DNA of 64,000 nucleotides from assembly GCF_009870125.1 (NCBI RefSeq), contig NC_046680.1, positions 8,742,001 through 8,806,000 of the forward strand, written 5' to 3'. Of this stretch, positions 35,928 to 47,469 are shown piece after piece (the stretch's first letter is position 1; the number at the start of each line of letters is the position of its first letter). The translations under genes and the position numbers were made by a program. The DNA is from Drosophila pseudoobscura (Eukaryota > Arthropoda > Insecta > Diptera > Drosophilidae). The notes below the pieces were generated by a model. The model saw only the letters and a list, made by a program, of their open reading frames with translations. It did no database searches and was not told where the DNA came from.

Positions 35928-36399
35928 TTATATCTGGGAGTACAGGTCGTTCAGTTTTTGGGACATGGAGGACATGATACCATCCCGCTTGGGACTTTGG
36001 TATAAAGCCATGGGTACCGCGAAGAGCACCAGCCCAACATTGATACAGACGAGGACTTCCATTATATTCCAGCTGCTGTCCCTTATTGGGGGACTCAACT
36101 AGATACCGCGTCCCTGCCACAAACGTGGCCATATCTTGGTAGAAATCATCGCACATGTGCTTATCGCAGAAAACCACTTTCTTGAGGTTCTTAGAGGATT
36201 CCTCTGCAGTAAGAGGCTCTCCAGGCTCTCTCTCACCTGCTCCTGCTGTCAGCGGCTTGAATTTCCTCCATAGTGGAGTTCCTCCTAGTATGTCTCGCAG
36301 AAGAATCTGCTGGTTTTCACCGAAAATAGGTGCATCTTTAAAGCTGAAGTGCGGGCTGGTTCTGTGGCTGGTTGTGTGGCTGTCAAGGCAGCATTGACC
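35928..36399 (-). pseudogene. Unrecognised coding remnant or gene with an apparent frameshift
   Basis: Minus-strand exon preceded by a CAG acceptor (36402-36400) and starting GQCCLDSHTTS. One frame stays open for about 103 codons with protein-like content (HFSFKDAPIFGENQQILLRD, KKVVFCDKHMCDDFYQD, FVAGTRYLVESP). At a run of five Cs (minus strand, 36092-36088) a better-looking frame takes over: IRDSSWNIMEVLV, then a strongly hydrophobic transmembrane-like stretch (CINVGLVLFAVPMALY) and a short tail ending SQI before TAA at 35930-35928. The original frame instead continues to a stop at 35866 with less protein-like content. A one-base indel in the C run would explain this, by true decay or an assembly error. 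The start exon was not found. I do not recognise the family. Confidence 0.4.
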
Positions 36400-38183
36400 C
36401 TGCAGGAGTCACAAAAATACAGACACTGGCATGGACACACGGCGACATGTGTAATTGTGGCAGCAATTTAAGCGCTGCATCATGCAACATTGCCAAACCG
36501 GAAGCAAGTGCACCACAAAACCCACAGACAGGCATACACGACTAACAAGGGGCGGCAGGATGGCAGGATGGCAGGATGGGGCTGGGATTGCAACTTCAGG
36601 ACGGTGGGTTCTTCTGCCGGTGGCTGATGCCTTTATTAAGCTAGCAAATAAAATCCGAAAGCGTCAAGGATACGCCTGTCTGTCTCATGCATAGTCAGGA
36701 GCACCACCATGGAGGTGCATACATACATACCTACAGAAGTAGGAGAAAAAGCAGCAGCAGCAGCAGTCGCATCCTTCACTTGTTTTGTATACGGTCTGAG
36801 GCAGTTGCAATTTATGCACACAACTTGTCAACGATGGCATGGCAGCGATGGAGGGAGTGGCTTACAAGTGCTGCATTGGTTAGCCCCGTCGAGCAGAGGA
36901 GAGGAGAGGAACGGAGGGCAGAGAAGGAGACAGAAGACAGGAGTACTATGTAAGGGAGGGGGTTAGGTGGTGGAAGGTTGATAGAAGCAAGCAATTTACA
37001 CCGCACAATGCGTTGACACACGTCGTCCGCAAATGTGCGGCCAGAAGACAATAGAGCCAGGCAGCCAGACACCCACCCAGAGAGCAACCCATGGAGCCCA
37101 AGTCAGACCAAGTCAGACCAGATACGGGTCTAAGATGGGAGCTTCGTGCCTCATTAAGCCGGAAAAGTGTCAAATGTCCTGTGTGGCTGCCAATGGCAGC
37201 GGCACTCTACCATCCCAAGGAGCTTTAATCTTGAGCCAGAATTTACGACTGTGTGCCAGGCGGGAGCGAGTATCCTCGCCCACTTATCCTTGACGTTGGG
37301 ACTCCCCCCCCGCCCCACCTTCATAATTCACACAAGTGTTGACAATGAAAATGAAATTCCCATTAAAATGCAATATGTTGCAGCAACAGAAAGACAGGAC
37401 AGGACAGGACACAGACAGCACAGACAGCGCAGACTGGCCAAAACGAACGGACAACTTGGCCAAGACCAATATTTATACGGCCAACAGAATTTTCGCCTGT
37501 GAAAATTTACACAAAACTTTATGATTCGGTTTTCTGTGCAAGTGCAAGTGCAAGTTTTCTCTCGTAATTCAGTTTTGTTCTTGCAAACTGTAATTGAATT
37601 GGGTAAAATATTTGCAGAATATTATTAAATTCAATGCGAAAATCATAAACTATTTGCCAAGAGCTCATACATAGGTGAGAATAATTAGGATTTTGTCTGC
37701 AGGAGTTGTGAGGTTGCTCAAATTTACAATGTTTTAAGACTCAGCTTCTATATAGGCTACCTGTCTATAGATCATAAAAGTATGCCCCGAAAAGACAGCC
37801 GTATGACAGGAGATTGGAACCTTTATTGCCTCATTCTGGCTATAATAATGATAAAGAGTAATAGTTGTTGAGTAATGATTCTACCTGTCCATAGATCCTA
37901 AAAGTGTGCCACGAAAAGGCTGCTTCTCTAGCCTTAATGCTGTTCGAAAGTCAGGTGTTCAAACAGCCAAATGACGGGAGAGCTGTAACCTTTTTTTTTG
38001 CCTCATTCTGGCTATAAAAATTGAGCTGATTGCAAAGCTTTTCTGCAATCTAGTAGACATGGATAGTACTATTTGCATACGAGAAATTATACGATTTAGG
38101 AAGCTCAGACTCTTGGGCATTTAAAAGTAATCTTTGCTAGGGGCTCTTTGCTAGGCGCTTGGGCAGACATAAATGTAGAAATC
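36400..38183. other. Non-coding stretch between the 35.9 kb candidate and the sugar transporter
   Basis: No supported gene. It contains a GGCAGGAT triplet repeat near 36552-36577, a GGACA pentamer run near 37397-37411 and the local duplication at 37757-38020. Confidence 0.6.
37757..38020. repeat. Diverged tandem duplication
   Basis: Copy 1 (37757-37848) and copy 2 (37881-38020) share the order CTACCTGTCYATAGATC, TAAAAGTRTGCC, CGAAAAG, ACAGCC, ATGACRGGAGA, TAACCTTT-like and GCCTCATTCTGGCTATAA. Copy 2 has an extra block of roughly 45 bp in the middle. Function is unknown; it lies about 160 bp or more beyond the transporter stop codon, so it may be in its 3' flank or 3'UTR. Confidence 0.8.
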
Positions 38184-39873
38184 TTAATCTTCAATCATGG
38201 ACTTGCCCATAGTTTCTGGCAAGAAGAATAGTAAATAAATAAAAGTGAACAAGGACCAGGCGCCGGAGAACCACATGGTGACCGATATGCCCCAGTGGAA
38301 CATCATCAGAGGAAAGAGCTTCAAAGTGGCAAAGATCAAGATACTCATCCACACCACCGATATGGAGGTGGCCAGCGAGCGTATCTAAATAGGGACACAA
38401 ACTATATAAAAACCATAATCGTGTCGGATTGAAAGTATTACCTTGGCTGGAAACAGTTCCACCAGCTGGAGGAAGAAGAGGGCGATTAGGCCAATGTTTG
38501 CCAAATAAATGATGACGATCATCAGCACCAATGGCAGCCAATTGAAAGCCGTGAGATCGTACTGCTCCGCACAGTAGGTGAAGCAGCCGAAGGCAATGCA
38601 TCCCAGGCCCACGCCCAGATTTGAGATCAGCATGAGCAGCCGTCGTCCCACAATGTCCACGATCAGGGTCGATGTATAGACGCCGAATATTTGCACTATC
38701 CCAATGATGATCGTTGAAGTGTTGGCGTCCAGGGCCAGTCCGGACGAGGCAAAGGTATCGGACATGTAGTTGATGAAGCTGTACACGTTACAGCACTCGA
38801 GTCCCAGGCAGAGGACAGCGGCTGCCCCAAAGGCCTTCAGGGCGGGTCTGGTAACTGCAGGAAATCCAAGGGAGATTTAATATACGAAAGTGCCCCCCCC
38901 CCCCCCCCCCCCCCACCAACTGTTTGCTTACTCAGGTCCTTGTAACTCAGAGGCTCCGAGTTCTGGCACTGTTGGGCCAGGACTGCTGTTCGAAGCTCGT
39001 CAAAATCGCACTTGGTTGTCTGTTTGGCTTTGCGGTCTGTTGGATTTTTGTAATAATCAAACGATATCTCGGCAGCACTCAGCTGGCCCTGCCTCAGGAG
39101 ATATGGTGCCGTTTCGGGTAGCATTAGATTGGCCAAAAAGTAAGCAATCGGCAGACAAATGCCCAGCATGGGTACCACATGATAAGGCAGATATGTGCTC
39201 AATACAAAGCCAGCCAGCACACCAAAGTTGTAGGACAGCATCACCATAGAACACAGAGCACCTCGAATGCTGTACACGAAAGTCGAAAGAGAGAGTTATA
39301 GCTTCCGTAGTGGGGGGTACCTGAAATACCTGGTATCCGCCAGTTCGCTGATGTAAATGGGAAACACAACGAATGCCGCGCCTCCAGTGAATCCGCACAG
39401 GAATCGAGCGGCATACAGAAAGCCAACATTCGAGGCAAAGTAAACGAGTATCCAGAGGCACTGCAAGGAGGGATCGAATCTCTGTTAGGGGAACCCCACA
39501 ATCGAGAGGACTACGAACCGCATAGGGCACGGCCAGAAGGTAAATGCAGAACTTTCTGCCCGCTCGTTCCAGGAGCAGGGCTATGGTCAGATTGGCGCAC
39601 AAGCTGCCCAGACCGATCATGGAGCCCAGCCAGGATACCTCGTCGATGTTCACCTCAAAGTCCAGCGGGGAGCTCGGCGATTGGATTTTCGCCAGGGTCG
39701 GCGAGAGCCAGCCCACGCCCAGGCCATGGCCGAATGTTATGATGTTCACTGTACACAGTAGACATTAGACATTGGGGACAATCGCATCGATTCCTCCACT
39801 CACCGATCATCGTGGCCAACACCTGGTAGCGCGTCCTTGGCTGCAGCAGGGAATTCTGCAGGATCTTTGTCAT
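38184..39873 (-). CDS. Sugar transporter, major facilitator superfamily (Tret1/GLUT-like)
   Basis: Complete six-exon gene for a 12-helix plasma-membrane hexose or trehalose facilitator. Exons on the minus strand: 39873-39804, 39748-39519, 39460-39330, 39269-38932, 38854-38442 and 38384-38184; phases agree and yield 460 residues. Family marks: GHGLGVGWLSPTLAKIQS in the first helix region, SWLGSMIGLGSL, LLERAGRKFC (the [GR]R loop motif), FPIYISELADTSIRGAL (the ExA..IRG motif), LMLPETAPYLL, VDIVGRRLLML, FLQLVELFPAK and the terminal PETMGKS. The conserved PETKG-type ending supports the last exon. Two tandem donors 9 nt apart at the end of exon 3 (after 39330 or 39321) could add three residues. 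A 22-base poly-C run lies in intron 4. Substrate specificity cannot be read from sequence, and I cannot assign a gene name. Confidence 0.9.
38893..38914. repeat. Poly-C run in transporter intron 4
   Basis: Twenty-two consecutive C on the + strand (G on the transcript strand). It lies about 17 bp from the exon 4 donor, in a 77-bp intron, so it occupies more than a quarter of the intron and could form a G-rich structure in the pre-mRNA. Confidence 0.85.
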
Positions 39874-41929
39874 TTTTGTGTGTCTTTCGCGTGACAGCAA
39901 CTCAAACCGAATGCCAGGCCATGTCTTTATGCAATTCAGCAAAAGGCAACAGACTAGCCCCAAAGTTACAAATTACACCCTAAAGATAAATCGGAGGGTT
40001 CTCCAACACTTAGATAAGGCTCATCCCAAGAAGCAGACATTTCACAAGATAAACAGAGAATGGCGCAATTCAGTAGGGGGGCCTGGCCGTCTGGACTTGT
40101 GTGTGTTTAAAAGGCAAATCTTTATGATGTTGGTTTAAAGAGATCTTACTTGTTACTCGTTACTTGGATTATTCTTGAACATCTGTGCTGCTGGAGGAGA
40201 ATCATTTTCACAATAATTTCACGTTAATTAATGAAATACTGATGAACATTAATATTCCAATAGATTACTCAGACACGTTTCTGCCGCACCCAAGTCCTGC
40301 CATCAATTCAATTAAAACATCAAAATGTAATTATTTCCCATTAAGTCGATTTAATGCCAGACAGACATGGTATTATTGTATCTTTAACCTACAGCTGAGA
40401 GGCCTGCAGGCCCGGAGGCTTTCTGTGTGCAAACGGGAGTCTGAGTCTAATCTGGTTAAAGGTTACTCTCGGTTCCTTTGATCATTTGGTGTGTTTAAGG
40501 TTGCTCAGATTATGGGGAATATTTTAAATTTCAAATGTATGTATTTTCCTAAAATTTCCTTCCTGCCAGTGCAGTAAAAGTTTGTGTGAAATTGCCTTAC
40601 GAAATTGCCTTTTGGCATAAAATAACACATTTTCCAGCTGGTTGGGCCTCAAGGATTATGCCGAAAATCTTTGCTCACTGAAACTGAAATTGTATGTTTT
40701 TTTTGTTATTGGTTCTTTAGAAGTGTACACACAATACATACGACTACATACAATATTTATGTCTCAAAATCAATGACAAAAACACACGAGTATTTGATGG
40801 TTCAATCAATGATTTGTACGGCCAGAATAGGGAAAGAAAATGCCACAGTTTTTGGAAACTTTTTACCAGAAGAGGTTTCAGAATTGCAGCTTCTGCTTGA
40901 ATTGAATTATTCCCCCACACATCCCTCTCCCTCATATGTGGAGTATATAAATATTTCTTTTTTGTTGGTTTGTTCGCTGGCGCTTGTTGCTTTTATTGGG
41001 CGTCTGCTTCTGCTTCTGTTTCTGTTTGATGTTTGCCAAACTAATTTGGCGGAAGCAACACAGCAGAGAGAGGGGGAGAAAGCAATGGCGTAACGGCGAA
41101 AGTTTCCCTTCGTGTGGGGTTGGTTCTGGGGGCGGGGGATGAAGTGTTTGCATATCAAGTATACGCAGCGTTGATTGGATTTGTTAACTGACCAACAACT
41201 CCTCCTATTACTCCTCCCATCAGTCCGCCTTCCCCTGTCCGAGGCACACCAGCAGAATAGTCCTCCCCCCCTCTGTTTAAAGTGCATCCCCCCTGGAACA
41301 GCCACTGTGGTAATGTCGGATAGGGTTTCGGTTGGCGTTATCCTTGGCACGTCCTGCAGGCATCGACGACGACGACGTCGTCATGGCTCGGCCTGTCATG
41401 TTCACCTCAGACAGGGAAATCTGACAAGATATGGCAGCTGTTCTGCGTGCAAGTTTCCCTGGCTCTGGCACATATAGATATTGCATTTTTCTGGCTCTGA
41501 CGCCAGATGGCCGATGGGTGGGGAGAGCACAGAATAGGATGCGTTAACATACCTCCACACACCGCCATAATCGTTCACATTCGAGTCGTAAAAAGACACG
41601 AGCTCAACCATATTATGGCCACTTTATATTGCCAAAGGCGATGCCAAGGACACCCCCGGGGATGGACAGCATTAGCTACACACGAGTATCTATCCCTTCT
41701 GTTTCTGTGTGCATGATTTGAGCATTTATTGTCACCCAATATGTGGCCAACACAAACGGACTGCAATAGGTTTCACACTGCCTTCCGTTTACTTCGTGGC
41801 ACGAGTGTTGTGTGGCAATGGTCCACAGCAGTCCAGGGTTCCTCTTTGCCAACCAAAAGGTTTTGTTTACCTTAAACTGTGTGTTAAATCAACATTTGTT
41901 GAGTGGAAAATTGATCAGTGAACAAAATA

Positions 41930-42560
41930 TTATTTATGTCTTTTTTGCTAATTTATTCTCAGTATTTTATATGTATTTTCTATATATATATTTGTATATT
42001 CTTTTTTTAATATATTTATTTTGTTTCTATACAAATAACATAAATATAAATATATTTTTATATTCTACTCCACATTTTATACATTATTTTCTCTGTTTTT
42101 TTATTATCTTTAATTTAGTTATTCTTCTGTAATTTATTTATATTTATTTTATATTCTACTTTCTCGTAATTTTCCCTTCTTTTCACTAATTCTCCTAATT
42201 TAAGTTCGTTAATTTAATTTGGCATCTGGTGAATTTTTGCTGTTTCATAGATCTTTCTCCGAAGGTCCAAAATTATTTAGTTAATGTTTTTATCACTGCC
42301 ATTTAGGTATCCGTTTTTCTATTAAATAAGTGATGGAGTTTGGTGGATAGATTTTTTTCTTTAACTAAAATTAAATCAATAAAATATGGGCTGTAAAAAA
42401 AGGCTTTTTGTAAATGTATAGAATTGAGCTAAAAAAAAAAGATTATACCAATAATATATTATTTAAAACAAACCAATAATAGTTTAATAAAAAAAAAAAC
42501 AAAAAATAAAACAGCTAATGAGAAGTATTTAATTTATTTAAAAATCGTATTAAAATCTTT
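41930..42560. repeat. AT-rich low-complexity block
   Basis: Dominated by TATATTT, ATATTTAT and poly-A/T runs with hardly any GC dinucleotides. It may be a nuclear-matrix-type or simply relaxed intergenic sequence. Confidence 0.6.
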
Positions 42561-43607
42561 TATTGTCTTGTGCATTAGTTATGGCGTACAAGTTTGTAGC
42601 ACTAGGAATATTCAAAATAAACAAACAAGCAATTTAAATATCTCCTTATTCAAAGCGGATTCTATTCTTGGAGCTTTGTATTTTAGATCCTATTAGTATT
42701 TCTTTTTTCTAAAATACCTAGTAAAATGCATAATGAATGTCTTGGAGGAATACCTACCGTAATATAATATAATTCCCTTTGACAAAGGGCCCCCAGCTTC
42801 GTCTGTCTTCTTGCAACAACATAATAATATGTAATAAAGTCCCACCCTTCATCCTTCACCCGCTGGGACTGACGTCATAAATTTAGCAAGCACTTGAAAT
42901 GAGGGGTGGAGTGGAGGAAGGAAGATAGTGCAGTCGAGTGGGTGAATGGGTGTACGAAAAGTATATCAAATGGCAGGTAAGGTAGTCTGGAATCATAGCG
43001 AGAAACAGTTCGAAAGATACCTATAGCCGGCGGATATCCTACCCCGAAGAGTGCGAGTGCCTTACCTTTTCTGGAATATGCTCGTATGTTGGGTGGGCAT
43101 TCGATTTGAGGCGAAAAAGAGCTTTGACGAAATGATGATGCTGGGTGGCAGAGAGAGGCAATGACAAACAGGAATTCCGTAAGCTTCCACTACACCACTC
43201 CCTACACCCTACCCCCTCTCCTACATTGTCTTCGAGCTAATGAATTTATTGTTGCTGTTGTTGGTGTTGGTGAACCACTAGAAGCCAAGGAGCTGCACTG
43301 CCAGAGAAGCAAGACCAGGACCAAGGAGGAGAACTTAAACAGAAAGAGGGAGAGAGAGAGATAGAGAGAGGGAGAGGGAGAGGGAGTGTGTGTGTACGAG
43401 CAGTTTTTTATAAACTTCCTAAACAAAGTTCATATAATATATTCGAGATTCGAGTAAGTATTAAAGCCTGTGGCATCGGAAAGTGTGGACATGGGGCCAC
43501 GGCACCTTTGGTCAAAGTGAATCGAAAATTGGTTTATTAGCAGCCAACAAACAGCAAATCATCAAGGTTTTCATCGCATCAGAAAGAGACAGGCAAGACA
43601 GATATAT

Positions 43608-43635
43608 AGCTAGAGAGAGAGAGAGAGAGAGAGAG
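43608..43635. repeat. (GA)n microsatellite
   Basis: Uninterrupted GAGAGA run ending in a G run. It is a potential GAGA-factor site about 3.8 kb upstream of the ttv coding start. Confidence 0.85.
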
Positions 43636-45746
43636 GGGGATTTGGAGGGGAGGCACCCAAAGAAGTGAAAGTCCCAGCTGCCTGAAAGCCTTAAAAGTCG
43701 GAAACAGGGCCAAAATTATGGATGAGGCGTGTGCATGATTGATTAACATTGAATGAGTGGGTGGGGCGGGCCGTAATCCGTGATTTACCAGAAAAAAAAA
43801 TTATGTATAAAAAAATAGGGAAAGAAATCCCAAGACCGGCAGGGTAGTGGCCTTTAGCCAGGGGCCATGAGGCGTGGCTGGACTGACGCCCCAATTAATT
43901 AGAGGCGCCCCGGAAACGGAAACGAACTGCATGACCATCAAGCGGTGGCGCCAGGACCACAGCCAGAGCTGCATTTGGCATGTTTAGCCTGGAAAGGACC
44001 AGAGGATATGGTATTTGTGTGGACGAATTAAATGGATGGAGGTCTTTAATCAAATGAAGTAAAAGCGTACAAATATTTGCACTATTAATTTAATTACTGA
44101 AACTTTATAAAAACCTAAAGACCCTCCTCCTTTCCATCCCGTATGTACATTTTATCTTTCAAAATTAAATTCTACGCCGACGGGAAAGGGAGGCCTGTGG
44201 CTCCCTGTGCCCCCAGTGGAAGTCCTTTATCCTGTGACATACTCCTTCGTGTTCCCTCACTTCTCTGCACTGCACAAACAAGTTGCTCTGAATCTAATAA
44301 ATTTCATGAATTTCATTGGGAGTTTTATTATATTTCAGATTTCTAGCATCCTTTTCCTCCGTGTAGAGCTCTTTTATTGGCTTTTCGCTGATTTGATTTG
44401 CATGTGAGGCGCCTTGGGAGCTCCTTATAAAGCCATGAAAGGCGGCTGGGAATGCCAGGGGGTACGTGGAACTCCCCTTTTTTTGGTCACAGCTGCCGCC
44501 TGACATATTTCACTTTTTTGTGAGGGTGGTTGGGGCGGATGTTTTATCTGCGAAGGGGCATCATAATTGCGGCCATGCCGCAGGAAGCACACCGGAAGTA
44601 AAAAGAAGGAGGCCAACAGGGGGGCAGGCAGCAGGGCATTCCTGTGCATAATTGAAATTCCAGCCTAAACGCGTTTGTGGCACGGAAATTGCGCGCAGAG
44701 AGCGCAACCAATGGCCGGACGACGTCCACACAAGGATGCGGATGCGACAGTTTCCACAACGAACCAACAACAACAACAACAATATAGAGAAGACACAAAA
44801 CAAATAACAGTTTATTTGCATTTATTTTAATAATTATTATTTCATAACGCGCCTGCTTCGAATGGCATGTTGCATGCCACCTTCTGGCCTGCCCGTTGCA
44901 TTCAAATGAGTTTTTGGCCAATAATTAATAACCGAATAAGTACAATTCCCAGCGGCAGCATTCGCAAATGTAATTAATTTCAAAGCAAATAACAATTATT
45001 TTTACGAAGCTGCAACAGCAGGTTGAATGCCACAATTATTATATTGGTAATTACGTCTCGTGAACATATTATTATAGCTATTATACGCTTGGGGATTGAA
45101 TATGGCCCTTTTTTGCTCTCCCACCAGAAATACAGAAATGATAAATGCATTTGAAAATTCAAATTTGAATTGCGCGCGCACAGGTGCTAGCGATCAGCTG
45201 TCGCGATTTATCGAAACACTGCCATCTCAACTGGATTTGTGGGGCAGATTTTCCCGCGGACGGCCGTCCGCGCATTTAATGCGCATGCGAAGGCTTTCCA
45301 TAAAAGAGTCCAAGCGTTGTTTTTGGACATTTCCAATGAAGTTGGCTGGCCAAGTTGGCCAAAGGAAGTCCGTCAGTACCAGCCGAGCTATCAAAACGCA
45401 TTCACATTCGCGCGGCCATCGCATCACCTGCATTTATTGTGCATTGTTATCCGTGCAGCGCGCACGAAACGCGATCAAACAGCTGCAGCTGCTTAGAACT
45501 AGTGGAAACACGCAGATAATCACTTTTGTCGCTTGATAATCGAAAGGAAGTTTATGGCACTCTTTTGTTGTATTTGCGCTAAAAATGTGTTGAATTTCAA
45601 AAATTACCGCGCGTTCATTTCACAACATAATGTTAAATGTTAACATAACATTGACATAAAATGCCCTAAATTGTACCAAGCGCGTGCGAAGGCTTGATCG
45701 AGCATAAAAATGTTTGGTGTGTGTTAATTTATACACTTTTCGGCAT

Positions 45747-45762
45747 ATTTTGACGTCAAAAT
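45747..45762. promoter_or_regulatory. 16-bp palindrome with a CRE/ATF core
   Basis: ATTTTGACGTCAAAAT is a perfect palindrome centred on TGACGTCA, the bZIP (CREB/ATF) consensus. It is about 1.7 kb upstream of the ttv ATG, in an AT-rich part with several GTATATTTTGA pieces. Occupancy is inference. Confidence 0.4.
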
Positions 45763-46381
45763 TGTGCTGACGGTATTATTACTGTATATCAGTATATTTT
45801 GACAATGTGATCAATCTATAAAGTTTCAAAGTTTTTAAAGATATATTAGAGAACATAGGGTATGCAGGTTTTTTTAATTTTGACTCCCTCAAGTCGAACT
45901 TCCGTGCATCTATTATTCCAGTGGATTGCATTTTTTTATTCACTTTCAAACTATTTCTATTTGGCGCTCAATCTCTAGCGAAATTTTGTAAGACTCTCTT
46001 TGTCGAGGATCTTTATTCACAGCACAGCCGCTGGAAAATTCAATTTGTATGGGCCAGACTCATGTGCCCGAGAGCAGCATGTCCCGCAACATGGGCAACA
46101 TTCTGCATACCCTGGGGGAAAAGGATATTATAGAGTTCTGAAAAGCAAAAATAATTGCAGAAACTATTCAGTCTCTTTTTGAAAGCTACTTCCACCAAAT
46201 TTTGCAGTTTTTAACTTTCTTACAGAGACCAAGAAGAGATATCGGGATAGAGATATATACAGAAAACAGATCAAATGCAATAATATGTCCAAAGCATGAG
46301 AATCTGGGTAAAAGACATTATTAATTACGATTCAAAGCAGGTTGAAGAATAATATTTTAATTTGATATTGACGAAAAAGGG

Positions 46382-46437
46382 TATATAAATGCCCATACTC
46401 CGTTCGGCAAGCAACAAGTCTTCAAATACCAGCAACA
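46382..46437 (+). promoter_or_regulatory. Orphan TATA promoter-like sequence
   Basis: TATATAAAT (46382-46390) is followed by about 45 bp of leader-like sequence, then an ATG fused to a donor (CAACATGTAAGA). This is the layout of small inducible secreted-peptide genes, including the nested WAP gene at 30.4 kb. I found no following exon that extends the ATG into a protein, so it may be a decayed gene or coincidence. Confidence 0.25.
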
Positions 46438-46619
46438 TGTAAGAAGTGACGGGACATTCCATACTCAAAACCTTGTTTTGCACACAAGGGAGTATTTAAA
46501 ATAGAAAATTGATTCATTAACCGGACCAAATTATGTGGGCAGAGCTGAGGGTTCTATCTAGCTAGTAATATTCGACAGAATTTCAAAAACGAGGAATATG
46601 ATAAAACTCGAATAATTCG

Positions 46620-46712
46620 TTAGTATATTTACGGTATATTTTGAAAATGAGACGCTATTTTGGTATTTTTCAGACGGTATATTTCATCGGAACATCCGTG
46701 GGCACACTGGTC
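46620..46712 (+). promoter_or_regulatory. ttv core promoter region (motif 6-type cluster)
   Basis: ACGGTATATTTTGAAAATGAG, TTTTGGTATTTTTCAG and ACGGTATATTTC occur in tandem, followed by CACACTGGTCACGATAA, a relative of the GGTCACACT (Ohler motif 1) element. No TATA box is present. The layout matches TATA-less housekeeping promoters and lies 760-850 bp upstream of the ttv start codon. The exact start site is not visible. Confidence 0.5.
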
Positions 46713-47469
46713 ACGATAACAAGACGAGCATAAAAAATGTTTTGTGTGTGTGTGTGTTATAAACATTAAGTTTATAAAACAAAAAATATAAATACCCGGC
46801 AATAATGCAAAAAAATGCAATAGAAATGTCCGCGTGTGTTAGTGTGTGTGTGTAAATGTCGCGGATATGTTGTCGCTGGGAGACCGCGAGAAGTGCCGTC
46901 GCCGTCGTCGCGCCCCCGTTCCCCCGTCGTCGTCCCATGCTCCAGTCACAGTCACAGTCCCAGCCCCTGCCCACTGCTGCTGCCCGCCGGCGTCTACACC
47001 CCACCGCTGCCCTGCTGCTGCCCCACGCCGTGGCTTCTGGTCCGCGCCAGGAAATGAATAATCATATAAAGATTATAATAATATAACCTTTGCATTGGAA
47101 ACAACAACAAACATACACACGCATGTAGTACGGGGAGATGATCAAGATCTGTTTGTAGGCAAAAGTGTTATCAGCAGGGGGCGGCAGGCAGCCAGCCAGG
47201 CAACAAAAAACACTAAGCAAAAGAGCAGCAAAAAAGAGAAATAGTAGTAGAAACGGTAAAAATGCGTGTGGCTTAAGAGAGACTTGTTATTGTTGTTGTT
47301 GCCGCACTTGAACCGTAAGACACCTCCACACGCTCTCTCTGTCACTCTCTCTCTCCCACTCACTGGTGCACACGAGGAACAACGGTAGACCATTCCCCTT
47401 CACAAAAAAATAATCAAATCTAAAGCAAAAACGAGACTAGCGGTTAACCAAATATAAAAAAGGGGGAGA

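Larger units (their letters stand above)
39874..46619. other. Intergenic stretch between the sugar transporter and ttv promoter
   Basis: No supported gene. It holds a strongly AT-rich block (about 41930-42560), a (GA)n run at 43608-43635, a 16-bp CRE-type palindrome (45747-45762) and a core-promoter-like sequence near 46382. The 146-codon frame at 45096-45536 has no recognisable domain. Confidence 0.55.

Noticed and set aside
36149..36182. Possible 33-nt intron in the 35.9 kb candidate (GTGAGA to CAG near 36196-36228)
   Set aside because: Too short for a Drosophila spliceosomal intron, and its length is a multiple of three with an open frame, so it reads as exon.
45096..45536. 146-codon frame upstream of ttv
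   Set aside because: Overlaps comparable frames on both strands and shows no domain; likely chance in GC-balanced intergenic DNA.
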